A program made the translations under genes and the position numbers. A stretch of DNA of 32,624 nt from Candidatus Methanoperedens nitratireducens (lineage in GTDB: Archaea; Halobacteriota; Methanosarcinia; Methanosarcinales; Methanoperedenaceae), in assembly GCF_900196725.1 (NCBI RefSeq), contig NZ_FZMP01000219.1, positions 32,001-64,624 of the forward strand, written 5' to 3'. Below are positions 25,679 to 32,624 of this stretch, in pieces (position 1 is the first letter of the stretch; every line of letters begins with the position of its first letter). The notes beneath the pieces were generated by a model. That model searched no databases and had not been told where the DNA came from. It saw nothing but the letters and a program-made list of their open reading frames with translations.

Positions 25679-27352
25679 ATGAAAAGCCAGTACGTTGACA
25701 CGATCAAAAAAGAATTCAAAGAATTTGTTATAGGAGATCCCGCATTAATTAATGAGACCTATCTCACGGTAAAAAAAGATACGAATGTTATGGCATATGT
25801 GGACGCCGTAAGAAAGGAATTCGGAGGGCTTATTACAGGAGAAGCGGTCCTGCGAAATGAGGTATATCTTACGATAAAAAAGGATGCGAACGTAAAAATA
25901 TGCGACTACTTGTATCACCAATTTAACATTCCTCTTGTTTCAATATTTGCCACGGACGAACGGAAAAAGGACGGGCATTTCAGGGTTCACTACGTTTTTT
26001 CATGCGACAGGGAAGACGCGTTCATTATCCTGAAAATAAATGTCGAGGAAAAGTCGCCCCGGTACAGGTCTATTACCTCAACGATACCTGTTGCGAACTG
26101 GTATGAACGGGAGATGCAGGATATGTTCGGTCTTGTTCCCCTGGGTCATCCTGACCCGAGGCGCCTTATCCATTTTGAGGATTGGGATGCGGGTTTATAT
26201 CCGCTTCGAAAGGATTTTGATATTAAAACAAAACCAAAACGTGTGAAGGGAGAATATGTCTATCGCAGGGTGGATGGCGAAGGGGTTTACGAGATACCCG
26301 TCGGACCCGTGCACGCAGGGGTCATCGAACCCGGGCATTTCAGGTTCAGCGTTGCAGGCGAGCCGATACTCAACCTTGAAATAAGGCATTTTTATACACA
26401 CAAAGGCGTTGAGAAGCTGTTCGAGAGCATCCCATTCGATAAGGCTGTTTTCCTTGCAGAGAGAATATCGGGAGATAACTCGGTGGCGCATGCTGTTGCG
26501 TTTTGCCAGGCGATCGAAAAAATAGCAGGTGTTGAGCTCCCACCCCGCGCAAAATACATACGGACGATCCTGCTTGAACATGAGCGCCTGTACAATCACC
26601 TGGGAGATATTGCAGGAATAGCGACCGATGTAGCATTCGCGTTCGGGGCTGCCCAGGCTAACAGGCTTAAAGAAGATCTTTTGCAGTTGAATGAATACGT
26701 TACCGGAAGCCGGCTCCTCCGGGGGATGAACACCATCGGAGGCGTGCGCCGGGATATCGGTGATAAGAAGGATAAGATATTACTTAAGCTCTCAACATTC
26801 CAGCAGGAATTCAGGAAACTGATGGAGCTACTCATGGAAATGCCATCGGTTGTGGACAGGATAGAGACAACGGGACGAATCTATAATGACATTGCGAAAG
26901 AACTGCATGTTGTTGGACCTGCAGGGCGCGCTTCGGGTATGGACAGGGATACACGGCGCGACCATCCGTATGCGGCTTATCGTGAACTTAACTTTAAAGT
27001 GCAAACGCACAAAAGCGGCGACGTGTACGCAAGGACGAGGGTAAGGGCTGATGAGGTTCATGAATCAATAGCGATAATCGAGCAGGCTCTCTGGTCTCTT
27101 CCTGAAGGGGCTGTTAAAACCGGGGTCAAAGATATCCCGGACGGCTGCGCGCTTGGCTACACCGAAGCGCCCAGGGGAGAGACGATTTACTGGGTAAGGA
27201 CGGAGGGAGGAAGGATAGAGAGATGCAAAGTAAGGGACCCGTCATTTTGCAACTGGCTTGCGATAGAGTATGCAGTACTTGATAATATTGTCCCTGATTT
27301 TCCGATAATCAATAAGAGCCTGAGCCTGTCCTATTCGGGCAATGATATGTAG
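25679..27352 (+). CDS. hyfG: HyfG-like large subunit (NuoC-NuoD fusion) lacking the NiFe ligands
   Basis: This 557-residue fusion has a NuoC-like N-terminal domain (to ~190; NWYEREMQDMFGLVPLGHPDPRR) and a NuoD/hydrogenase-large-subunit domain (HFYTHKGVEKLFE, LLEHERLYNHLGDI, GPAGRASGMDRDTR). In group 4 hydrogenases nickel is held by RxCGxC and DPCxxC. Here the first reads RISGDN (Ser264, Asn267 in place of Cys) and the C-terminus reads SLSYSGNDM (Ser551, Gly554), so no NiFe centre can form. This is the mark of Ehr-type complexes. Residues 5-39 and 40-74 are a tandem duplication. The C-terminus ends three residues after the lost motif, so maturation by a hydrogenase protease would not be needed. 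Confidence 0.92.
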   Translation: MKSQYVDTIKKEFKEFVIGDPALINETYLTVKKDTNVMAYVDAVRKEFGGLITGEAVLRNEVYLTIKKDANVKICDYLYHQFNIPLVSIFATDERKKDGHFRVHYVFSCDREDAFIILKINVEEKSPRYRSITSTIPVANWYEREMQDMFGLVPLGHPDPRRLIHFEDWDAGLYPLRKDFDIKTKPKRVKGEYVYRRVDGEGVYEIPVGPVHAGVIEPGHFRFSVAGEPILNLEIRHFYTHKGVEKLFESIPFDKAVFLAERISGDNSVAHAVAFCQAIEKIAGVELPPRAKYIRTILLEHERLYNHLGDIAGIATDVAFAFGAAQANRLKEDLLQLNEYVTGSRLLRGMNTIGGVRRDIGDKKDKILLKLSTFQQEFRKLMELLMEMPSVVDRIETTGRIYNDIAKELHVVGPAGRASGMDRDTRRDHPYAAYRELNFKVQTHKSGDVYARTRVRADEVHESIAIIEQALWSLPEGAVKTGVKDIPDGCALGYTEAPRGETIYWVRTEGGRIERCKVRDPSFCNWLAIEYAVLDNIVPDFPIINKSLSLSYSGNDM

Positions 27353-27360
27353 GTGAGAAA

Positions 27361-27699
27361 ATGCTTGAAATACTGAAACGAAGATTCAGGGCAGGTATAG
27401 TAACGACGGGTTATCCTGCGGTGCCTGATATCGCGCCTCCGGGATTTCGCGGGAAACCGGAGCTTTCAGGCGACAGATGCGCGTACTGCGGCGATTGCGT
27501 CAGTGCCTGCCCGCCGGGCGTGATAAGCCTTGAAAAAGCGGAAGGCGAGGAAGCACTTACATTATCGTACTGCGGATGCATATTCTGCGGCAGGTGCGAA
27601 GAGGTCTGTCCTTATGGTGCGGTCAGGCTCACACAGGAGTATGAGCTTGCATCAAAGACAAAGGATGACCTTCAGACGATTATCCGGAGGAAAATATGA
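27361..27699 (+). CDS. hyfH: HyfH-like ferredoxin subunit, two [4Fe-4S] clusters
   Basis: This 112-residue NuoI/HycF-type subunit carries two Cys sets: CAYCGDCVSACP (Cys40, 43, 46, 50) and C-x2-C-x2-C-x3-CP (Cys73, 76, 79, 83), enough for two [4Fe-4S] clusters. It wires electrons between an outside donor and the HyfI cluster. GGTGAG lies before the ATG at 27361. The gene overlaps hyfI by four bases (ATGA). No flavin or NAD(P)H-binding subunit is in the operon, so reduced ferredoxin or a similar carrier is the likely donor, as in Ech/Hyf complexes. Confidence 0.93.
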   Translation: MLEILKRRFRAGIVTTGYPAVPDIAPPGFRGKPELSGDRCAYCGDCVSACPPGVISLEKAEGEEALTLSYCGCIFCGRCEEVCPYGAVRLTQEYELASKTKDDLQTIIRRKI

Positions 27700-28184
27700 C
27701 CGTGGAAAATGAGATCGAGATTATGGGACAGCGTCTCAATGAGAAAATAAATAATATGTTCGGGCGCTCCCTGCACATACGCGAGGTGGATGCGGGTTCA
27801 TGCAACGCCTGCGAGGTCGAGGTGACAGCGCTCTCAAACCCGATATACGATATGGAACGCTTTGGTGTGCACATCGTCGCCTCTCCGCGCCATGCGGACA
27901 TGCTGCTTGTAACCGGACCTGTGACGAGGAACATGGAACTTGCTCTCCTTAAGACATATAATGCCACGCCTTCGCCAAAGCTTGTGGCTGCGATGGGGTC
28001 GTGCGCATGCAACGGAGGCATATTCGGGGATACGTACGCAAGCGGCGGCGGTGTTGATAAATTCATCCCTGTAGATGTGTACATACCCGGGTGTCCGCCC
28101 AGGCCGCAGGCTGTGATATTCGGGTTGATGGTAGCGATGGATAAATTCGAGCAGAAAATAAGAAAAACCGGGGTAAAAGCATGA
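27696..28184 (+). CDS. hyfI: HyfI-like small subunit (NuoB-like, one [4Fe-4S] cluster)
   Basis: This 162-residue small subunit is of the NuoB/EchC/HycG family. The cluster cysteines are all present: GSCNACE (Cys36, 39), GSCACNGG and PGCPPRPQ. The proximal [4Fe-4S] cluster next to the large subunit is therefore kept even though the NiFe site is gone. So the electron path HyfH to HyfI to the HyfG pocket exists but must end on something other than protons at nickel, for example a quinone-like molecule or another redox protein. It overlaps uspA copy 2 by 4 bp. Confidence 0.94.
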   Translation: MTVENEIEIMGQRLNEKINNMFGRSLHIREVDAGSCNACEVEVTALSNPIYDMERFGVHIVASPRHADMLLVTGPVTRNMELALLKTYNATPSPKLVAAMGSCACNGGIFGDTYASGGGVDKFIPVDVYIPGCPPRPQAVIFGLMVAMDKFEQKIRKTGVKA

Positions 28185-28615
28185 CAAGATACGAGATACT
28201 TGTAGCTACGGACGGCTCGGACTATGCAAAGAAGGCTGAGATCGCCGGCATGAAGATCACAAAGTCATATAACATCCGCATGGCTGCTATCTATGTGGCT
28301 GTTGGCAGGAAAGACTCGGAGCGTGAGGAACTTGTAGCTAAAGGCGAAGAGGTATTGAACCACGTCGTCGAGACCGGCGCGCAGATGGGCGTTGACGTGC
28401 AAAAGATACTGGTCGGGGTAAGCATGCAGCGGATGCCGAAGATGGGCGCGCTGGCGGATACGGTCGCACGAGCGATTCTTGACGCAGCAGAGAAGTATAA
28501 GGTGCATACCATCGTTCTGGGAGGCAGGGGCGAGTCTGAGATAAATCCAGAGCTTGGAAATGTAGCGGAAGCAGTGGTCAGGAAAGCGAAGTGTACGGTG
28601 CTGGTGGCGCGATAA
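28181..28615 (+). CDS. uspA: Universal stress protein A family, copy 2, last gene of hyf unit
   Basis: The ATG at 28181 overlaps the hyfI stop (28184) as ATGA, so it is translationally coupled to the complex. The 144-residue product is clearly related to copy 1 (ILVATDGSDYAKKAEIAGMKITKSYNIRMAA, ending CTVLVAR) but has an insertion in the middle (VGVSMQRMPKMGALADT) and a changed ATP motif: LGGRGESEINPELGN gives G-x2-G-x8-G-N rather than G-x2-G-x9-G-S/T. ATP binding is therefore doubtful. A Usp fused by translation to a redox pump could be a regulatory subunit; that is inference. Confidence 0.92.
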   Translation: MTRYEILVATDGSDYAKKAEIAGMKITKSYNIRMAAIYVAVGRKDSEREELVAKGEEVLNHVVETGAQMGVDVQKILVGVSMQRMPKMGALADTVARAILDAAEKYKVHTIVLGGRGESEINPELGNVAEAVVRKAKCTVLVAR

Positions 28616-28626
28616 ACACGAACGCA

Positions 28627-28640
28627 TTAAATTTTTTATT
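28627..28640 (+). terminator. T-run after the hyf operon
   Basis: AAATTTTTTATT, with six T at 28632-28637, lies about 15 bases after the stop of uspA copy 2 and ahead of the acs promoter. A poly-U archaeal terminator is likely. No hairpin is evident. Confidence 0.4.
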
Positions 28641-28651
28641 TCGACAGCAAT

Positions 28652-28663
28652 CTATTTTAATAA
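28652..28663 (+). promoter_or_regulatory. TATA-type promoter of acs
   Basis: CTATTTTAATAATT (about 28652-28665) is an A/T-rich archaeal TATA candidate, 30-43 bases upstream of the acs ATG at 28695. Spacing is good, sequence is only a moderate match. Confidence 0.35.
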
Positions 28664-28694
28664 TTATCTATTAAATCAAGGGATGTGAGTCAGA

Positions 28695-30644
28695 ATGGCT
28701 GAGAATACAATCGAATCCTTACTTGAGGAAAAGAGAATCTTCAATCCCCACGCAGAATTCAGTAAAAAAGCGTATATAAAAAGCCTCGAAGAATACAGAG
28801 AGATTTATAACCGCTCTATTAAAGACCCTGTTTCTTTCTGGGCGGAAAAGGCAGAGCAGCTTACCTGGTTTAAAAAATGGAACAACGTTTATTCGTGGGA
28901 CACTGAAAAGTTCATATGCAAATGGTTTGAGGGAGGGAAGCTGAACGTCTCCTACAACTGTCTTGACAGGCATCTTTCGGAATGGGGCGACAGGACAGCC
29001 ATTCTGTGGGAAGGAGAGCCGGGAGATACTGCGAGCTACACATACAAACAGTTGCACGAAGAAGTTTGTAAGTTCACGAACGTCTTGAAGAAACGAGGCA
29101 TCAAAAAGGGCGACAGGGTTGCCATATACATGCCCATGATACCGCAGCTTGTAATATCGATGCTTGCATGCACGAGAATCGGGGCCATCCATAACGTGGT
29201 ATTTGCCGGGTTCAGCGCAGAGGCGCTCAGGGAGCGTATTGGCGACAGCGCATGCAAAATGGTAATCACAGCGGACGCGGTCCTCCGGTCGGGCAAGACC
29301 ATCCCTCTTAAGGAGAGCGTTGACAGGGCGCTTGATAGCACAGTTGAGAGCGTGATAGTCTATAACCGCGCTAACAGCAGGATAACTATGAAAAAAGGCA
29401 GGGATTTCTGGTGGCATGAGGAAATGGCAGGTGCAGGCGGGGATTGTAAAGCCGAGGTGATGGATGCCGAAGACCCGCTGTTCATCCTGTACACGAGCGG
29501 GAGCACGGGAAAGCCCAAGGGCGTGCTGCATACTACAGGCGGATACCTGCTATTTGTCATGCAGACGTTCAAATGGATATTCGATTACCGCGATGAAGAT
29601 ATATACTGGTGCACTGCAGACTGCGGCTGGATAACAGGTCACAGCTATACGGTGTACGGACCTCTTGCAAGCGGCGCGACGGTTCTGATGTTTGAGGGTG
29701 TTCCCAATTATCCGCAGCCTGACAGGTTCTGGGAACTGGTGGAGAAATACAAAGTTACGATTTTCTATACTGCACCTACTGCCATCAGGGCTCTTGAGAG
29801 AAGCGGAGACAAATGGCCGAAAGGAAGAGACCTTTCAAGTCTCAGGCTCCTTGGCACGGTAGGTGAGCCGATAAACCCAGAAGCCTGGATGTGGTATTAT
29901 ACCGTGATAGGTAACAGGCGGTGTCCTGTTGTGGATACCTGGTGGCAGACCGAGACAGGCGGGATACTTATTACGCCTCTGCCGGGCGCAACACCGCTCA
30001 AGCCCGGTTCTGCAACGTTACCGTTCCCGGGGATTGAGCCGATGGTCGTGAAACCTGATGGCACGGAGGCTGCGGTCGATGAGGGTGGGCAGCTCGTTAT
30101 CAGGAAACCGTGGCCCGGGATGATGCGGACTGTTTACGGCAGTCATGAGAAATTTAAAGAGAAATATTTCAGCCAGTTCCCCGGACTGTACCAGACAGGG
30201 GACAGCGCCAGGAAAGATAAGGATGGTTATTACTGGATAATGGGAAGGGTAGACGATGTGATCAAGGTTTCGGGGCACAGGCTCGGAACTGCGGAGATAG
30301 AAAGTTCTTTTGTATCCCATCCGGCGGTTGCGGAAGCGGCTGTGGTCGGGTTTCCCCATGATATAAAGGGAGAGGCGATATACGCTTTTATCACGCTTAA
30401 GGAAGGCGTTATAGCCACAAAGGAACTAAAGGCAGAGCTTGTGGAGCATGTCAGGAATACGATAGGTCCTATCGCAAAACCTGATAAGTTGCAATTTGCG
30501 GACGCCCTGCCCAAAACAAGGTCGGGTAAGATAATGAGGCGGATACTGAGGAAGATAGCGTTCGGGGATGTTGAAGAGCTAGGGGATATTACCACTCTGG
30601 CTGACCCGTCGGTGGTCGAGGTGCTGGTGAGGGAGAGAGAATAA
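28695..30644 (+). CDS. acs: Acetyl-CoA synthetase, AMP-forming
   Basis: This enzyme activates acetate with ATP and CoA to acetyl-CoA through acetyl-AMP. The 649-residue protein has the usual Acs length and motifs: ATP-binding [11 protein letters not shown] near residue 265, acetate-pocket [10 protein letters not shown] near 414-423, [32 protein letters not shown], and the C-terminal [11 protein letters not shown] whose Lys is the site of regulatory acetylation in other organisms. The bulky Trp in WWQTE favours acetate over longer acids. It has its own promoter after the hyf operon. In a methanotrophic or methanogenic archaeon it would assimilate acetate or run in reverse; direction is not visible. 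Confidence 0.96.
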   Translation: MAENTIESLLEEKRIFNPHAEFSKKAYIKSLEEYREIYNRSIKDPVSFWAEKAEQLTWFKKWNNVYSWDTEKFICKWFEGGKLNVSYNCLDRHLSEWGDRTAILWEGEPGDTASYTYKQLHEEVCKFTNVLKKRGIKKGDRVAIYMPMIPQLVISMLACTRIGAIHNVVFAGFSAEALRERIGDSACKMVITADAVLRSGKTIPLKESVDRALDSTVESVIVYNRANSRITMKKGRDFWWHEEMAGAGGDCKAEVMDAEDPLFILYTSGSTGKPKGVLHTTGGYLLFVMQTFKWIFDYRDEDIYWCTADCGWITGHSYTVYGPLASGATVLMFEGVPNYPQPDRFWELVEKYKVTIFYTAPTAIRALERSGDKWPKGRDLSSLRLLGTVGEPINPEAWMWYYTVIGNRRCPVVDTWWQTETGGILITPLPGATPLKPGSATLPFPGIEPMVVKPDGTEAAVDEGGQLVIRKPWPGMMRTVYGSHEKFKEKYFSQFPGLYQTGDSARKDKDGYYWIMGRVDDVIKVSGHRLGTAEIESSFVSHPAVAEAAVVGFPHDIKGEAIYAFITLKEGVIATKELKAELVEHVRNTIGPIAKPDKLQFADALPKTRSGKIMRRILRKIAFGDVEELGDITTLADPSVVEVLVRERE

Positions 30645-30700
30645 GTAAGATAGATTTTCACGGATACGTACGGATTAATAAAGACAGGCATATCTTGAAT

Positions 30701-31924
30701 TCAATCACCTGCAGCCAGCATTGAGCCGCCATACGGCATTACAATGAACCTGGCATCACCGCCGTGTTTCCGAAGCGCCATTTCCAGAGCCTTCTGCAAA
30801 GCCGCCGGGATAAAATACGCTTTCCTGACCATTTCATCAGGCAGCGAAGATACAAGATACAGATCAACCCTCTTTGCCAGAGACGCTATGAGAGCCGCTT
30901 TATGCCCTCCCATCACGAACCCGGACTTGAATCTCTCTATTACCTCTTCCCGGTTGGATCCCAGCCACTCTTCAAAAACACGGTTCCCGTACCCTTCCCT
31001 GCACTCTGCGACGAGGATGACAGAACCACCGTCTTTCACTGCATTTTTTGAATGCTCAAGCGCTTTATGTGACTGGAATATATCTATATCCTTGGGCCAG
31101 CCGCCCGGGGAGACGATTACAATATCAGCAGGCTCCACCCTGACCTTGGACATTCTATCAAGGAACGCAGCGCCTTTTCTGTGCGCATCTATATAATTTC
31201 CTGCTGATGCGAATATGATATCCTTCCTCTCGTTCAACACCGCATTAAGGATAAAATCAACGCCTATCAATTCCGCCGCTTCTTCAATATCTTCCCTTAC
31301 AGGGCTATCAAGCCTGCCTGCGCACGATTTAGGGTCAAGCATCAGGGCGTGGTTCGCATCTATGCTCCTTTTTGAAGAGACCGCCGGAAGTATGGACTTT
31401 GCGCCGCCGGAATAGCCGACATAATAATGGAACTCGATAGTCCCTGTACATATCACGATATCGGCATCCGCTACAGGCTTGAATATCTCCACAGGCGTAC
31501 CCCGCGACGTAGTGCCAAGATAGACGCAATCAGTTACGTTGTGCTCTATGCTCTTTACCCTGCCGTACAATTCTCCCAGTATGGTTTTTTTCTCCTCTTC
31601 GGTCTGCTTCCTGTGGATGCCAAGCCCGAAAACTACGGTTATATCCTCGACCCTGCCCGCTTTTAATTCTGATATCAGAGGCGGCAGCAGTTTTGCCGTT
31701 GGGGTCGGGCGCGTCGTATCGCTGACGATTATAACGGCATTTTTGCCCAGTTCTGCGATCTGCGATAAGCGTTTGCTGTTAACAGGGTTCCCAAGCGCTC
31801 TCTCTATCTCTTTTATCCCATCAGGAACTGAAGCTATGTTGTCCGGTCTTAAGAGCCTGACCTGATAATTTGAAGGTATATTTACTACGGTCTCTGTTTT
31901 ACCGAAAGGCAGCTTGTACAACAC
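30701..31924 (-). CDS. larA: LarA-family (nickel-pincer) racemase/epimerase
   Basis: This 407-residue protein is of the lactate racemase family. The residues for the nickel-pincer nucleotide are present in the known spacing: Asp69 and Arg72 in SDTTRP, His103 in GLGIHR, His165 and Lys175 in EFHYYVGYSGGAK, and His191. In Lactiplantibacillus LarA the corresponding residues are D72, R75, H108, H174, K184 and H200, so a cofactor-binding enzyme is expected. Substrates in the family include lactate and other 2-hydroxy acids; the one here is unknown. The cofactor biosynthesis genes larB, larC and larE are not in the window. It is convergent with acs. Confidence 0.9.
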   Translation of the reverse strand: MLYKLPFGKTETVVNIPSNYQVRLLRPDNIASVPDGIKEIERALGNPVNSKRLSQIAELGKNAVIIVSDTTRPTPTAKLLPPLISELKAGRVEDITVVFGLGIHRKQTEEEKKTILGELYGRVKSIEHNVTDCVYLGTTSRGTPVEIFKPVADADIVICTGTIEFHYYVGYSGGAKSILPAVSSKRSIDANHALMLDPKSCAGRLDSPVREDIEEAAELIGVDFILNAVLNERKDIIFASAGNYIDAHRKGAAFLDRMSKVRVEPADIVIVSPGGWPKDIDIFQSHKALEHSKNAVKDGGSVILVAECREGYGNRVFEEWLGSNREEVIERFKSGFVMGGHKAALIASLAKRVDLYLVSSLPDEMVRKAYFIPAALQKALEMALRKHGGDARFIVMPYGGSMLAAGD

Positions 31925-31994
31925 ACAGCGCTAGAACGCATAAAAATAACTTATACGTTTGCACTCGTCCTTTTTCCTGCGATATCCGGCAACC

Positions 31995-32144
31995 TTATTT
32001 TAATTCCGCAGTAACTTCAATACCAATATGCATGACCTGAAGAGCCGTCTTCCTGTCAATTGCTCTTCCTGCGGCATAGAAGTTCCAATCCTTTGCTTTC
32101 ATATCTGCTATATTGTAACCATTAACTCTTACTGTTTCTTTCAT
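31995..32144 (-). CDS. Small 49-residue protein, unknown function
   Basis: This open frame is good despite its size: GAGGAG lies six bases before the ATG at 32144, and a TATA-rich, palindromic region lies further upstream. The product starts MKETVRVNGYNIADMKAKDW and ends HIGIEVTAELK. It has mixed charge, one Trp, no Cys pairs and no membrane segment. The end (RKTALQVMHIGIEVTAELK) could form one amphipathic helix. I do not recognise the family. A small antitoxin or DNA-binding protein is thinkable because of the operator-like palindrome, but this is speculative. larA starts 70 bases downstream on the same strand, so the two could be co-transcribed. Confidence 0.6.
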   Translation of the reverse strand: MKETVRVNGYNIADMKAKDWNFYAAGRAIDRKTALQVMHIGIEVTAELK

Positions 32145-32194
32145 TTCTCCTCAATTTCAGCCCATCGACATAATATATATGTATATGGGGGTTA

Positions 32195-32212
32195 TAAATA
32201 CATATGTATTTA
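32195..32212. promoter_or_regulatory. 18-bp perfect palindrome in the promoter region of the small gene
   Basis: TAAATACATATGTATTTA is a perfect 18-bp inverted repeat at 32195-32212, 51-68 bases upstream of the 49-residue gene and within a strongly AT-rich block (32170-32240). The ATAAATAC beside it could be the TATA box. A regulator bound here would control the small gene and perhaps larA after it. Confidence 0.5.
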
Positions 32213-32371
32213 AATTATATATGTTTTATTATATAACATGAAAATATAATCGGTTAAAAATAGCCAGGAACATTATTTTAGCGGATACTGGTCTACTCTT
32301 TATTTTGACAGGGTCTGCAGGATTAATGTATAGTCCCGAATGTTTTGGCCTTATAAAGGTCTTCTATACTT

Positions 32372-32624
32372 TTAAATTCTTCCAAAGACATTTATTTCAG
32401 CCTCCATGCGTTTTAGAAAGACGTTTAATTTGCTTTCTACAGGAAGCCTTGACCAAAAAGCATTCTCAGGAGTCTGAAGAAAGTGCTTTTGATCCAGGCT
32501 CTCATGAAATCGAACTGTGTTGTACCATTTCACAAAATCAGCAAACGCCTTGAATTCTGATCTGTATTTCTCGTAAAGATCATACCACTTTTCCACTTTT
32601 CCGTTTGTCTGTGGATGCTTGACC
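32372..32624 (-). CDS. Transposase C-terminal part, rve/IS481-like (cut by window edge)
   Basis: The frame is open to the right window edge on the minus strand. The visible sequence begins VKHPQTNGKVEKWYDLYEK, the last part of the DDE integrase core in which Glu of NGKVEK is the third catalytic residue, followed by FVKWYNTVRFHESLDQK and TPENAFW, typical of IS481-like/rve transposases. It ends at 32372. The first two catalytic Asp residues would lie beyond the window, so whether the element is intact is unknown. The element's end should lie in 32213-32371, but I could not identify an inverted repeat with only one end present. Confidence 0.8.
   Translation of the reverse strand, partial: VKHPQTNGKVEKWYDLYEKYRSEFKAFADFVKWYNTVRFHESLDQKHFLQTPENAFWSRLPVESKLNVFLKRMEAEINVFGRI

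Noticed and set aside
16829..32344. TGT(G/A)TAGTCCCGAA occurs at about 16829 and 32329, the second near the transposase; considered as IS ends
   Set aside because: A 14-base match with one mismatch is expected by chance in a window of this size, and no transposase lies near the first copy.

Overview
The window is archaeal chromosome. It holds a KEOPS kinase/Kae1 pair, a Cbf5-type pseudouridine synthase with PUA domain, an archaeal cytidylate kinase, an EMC3-like DUF106 membrane protein, an AbrB-PhoU regulator, a PGF-pre-PGF-type surface protein and TATA-type promoters. The gene content and the Hyf-like operon suggest Methanosarcinales, possibly an ANME-2d (Methanoperedenaceae) relative. That placement is inference, because no marker gene in the window fixes it.

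Layout. 1-2149: DUF106, cmk and cbf5 on the + strand, then tRNA-Ser(GGA). 2150-4800: a Thr/Pro-rich lipoprotein, then bud32-kae1 on the - strand. 4910-8183: dnaJ, a surface protein, and a DUF2284 metal-binding protein (-). 8270-11813 (-): a GltA/SudA-type flavoprotein with its SudB partner (frameshifted), a HhH-GPD protein and a coiled-coil protein. 11937-15686 (+): ahcY, a phosphotransferase (APH fold), a CysC-like P-loop kinase and an IMPase, tightly packed. 15688-17291: phoU-AbrB (-) and a UspA protein (+).

17379-28615 is the most interesting part: a Hyf/Ehr-type membrane complex made of HyfB-1, HyfB-2, HyfC, HyfE, HyfF, HyfG (NuoCD-like), a 2x[4Fe-4S] ferredoxin and HyfI (NuoB-like), with UspA genes at both ends. 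The large subunit has lost all four cysteines that bind the NiFe centre in group 4 hydrogenases. The small subunit, the ferredoxin and three proton-channel subunits look intact. This is therefore predicted to be an energy-converting hydrogenase-related (Ehr) redox-driven ion pump, not a hydrogenase. Its large subunit also carries a 35-residue tandem duplication near the N-terminus. Between the two hyfB copies lie a divergent satD gene and the internally deleted remnant of a DUF3307 gene, each with a similar 18-bp inverted repeat at its start.

28695-32624: AMP-forming acetyl-CoA synthetase, a LarA-family protein (-), an unannotated 49-residue small gene with a palindrome in its promoter region (-), and the C-terminal end of an rve-type transposase cut by the window edge.

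Three conserved genes (DUF106, sudB, hyfB-2) are each out of frame by exactly one missing base. Either the assembly has single-base deletions here or these genes are really broken or recoded. Read accuracy should be checked before any biological meaning is given to the breaks.
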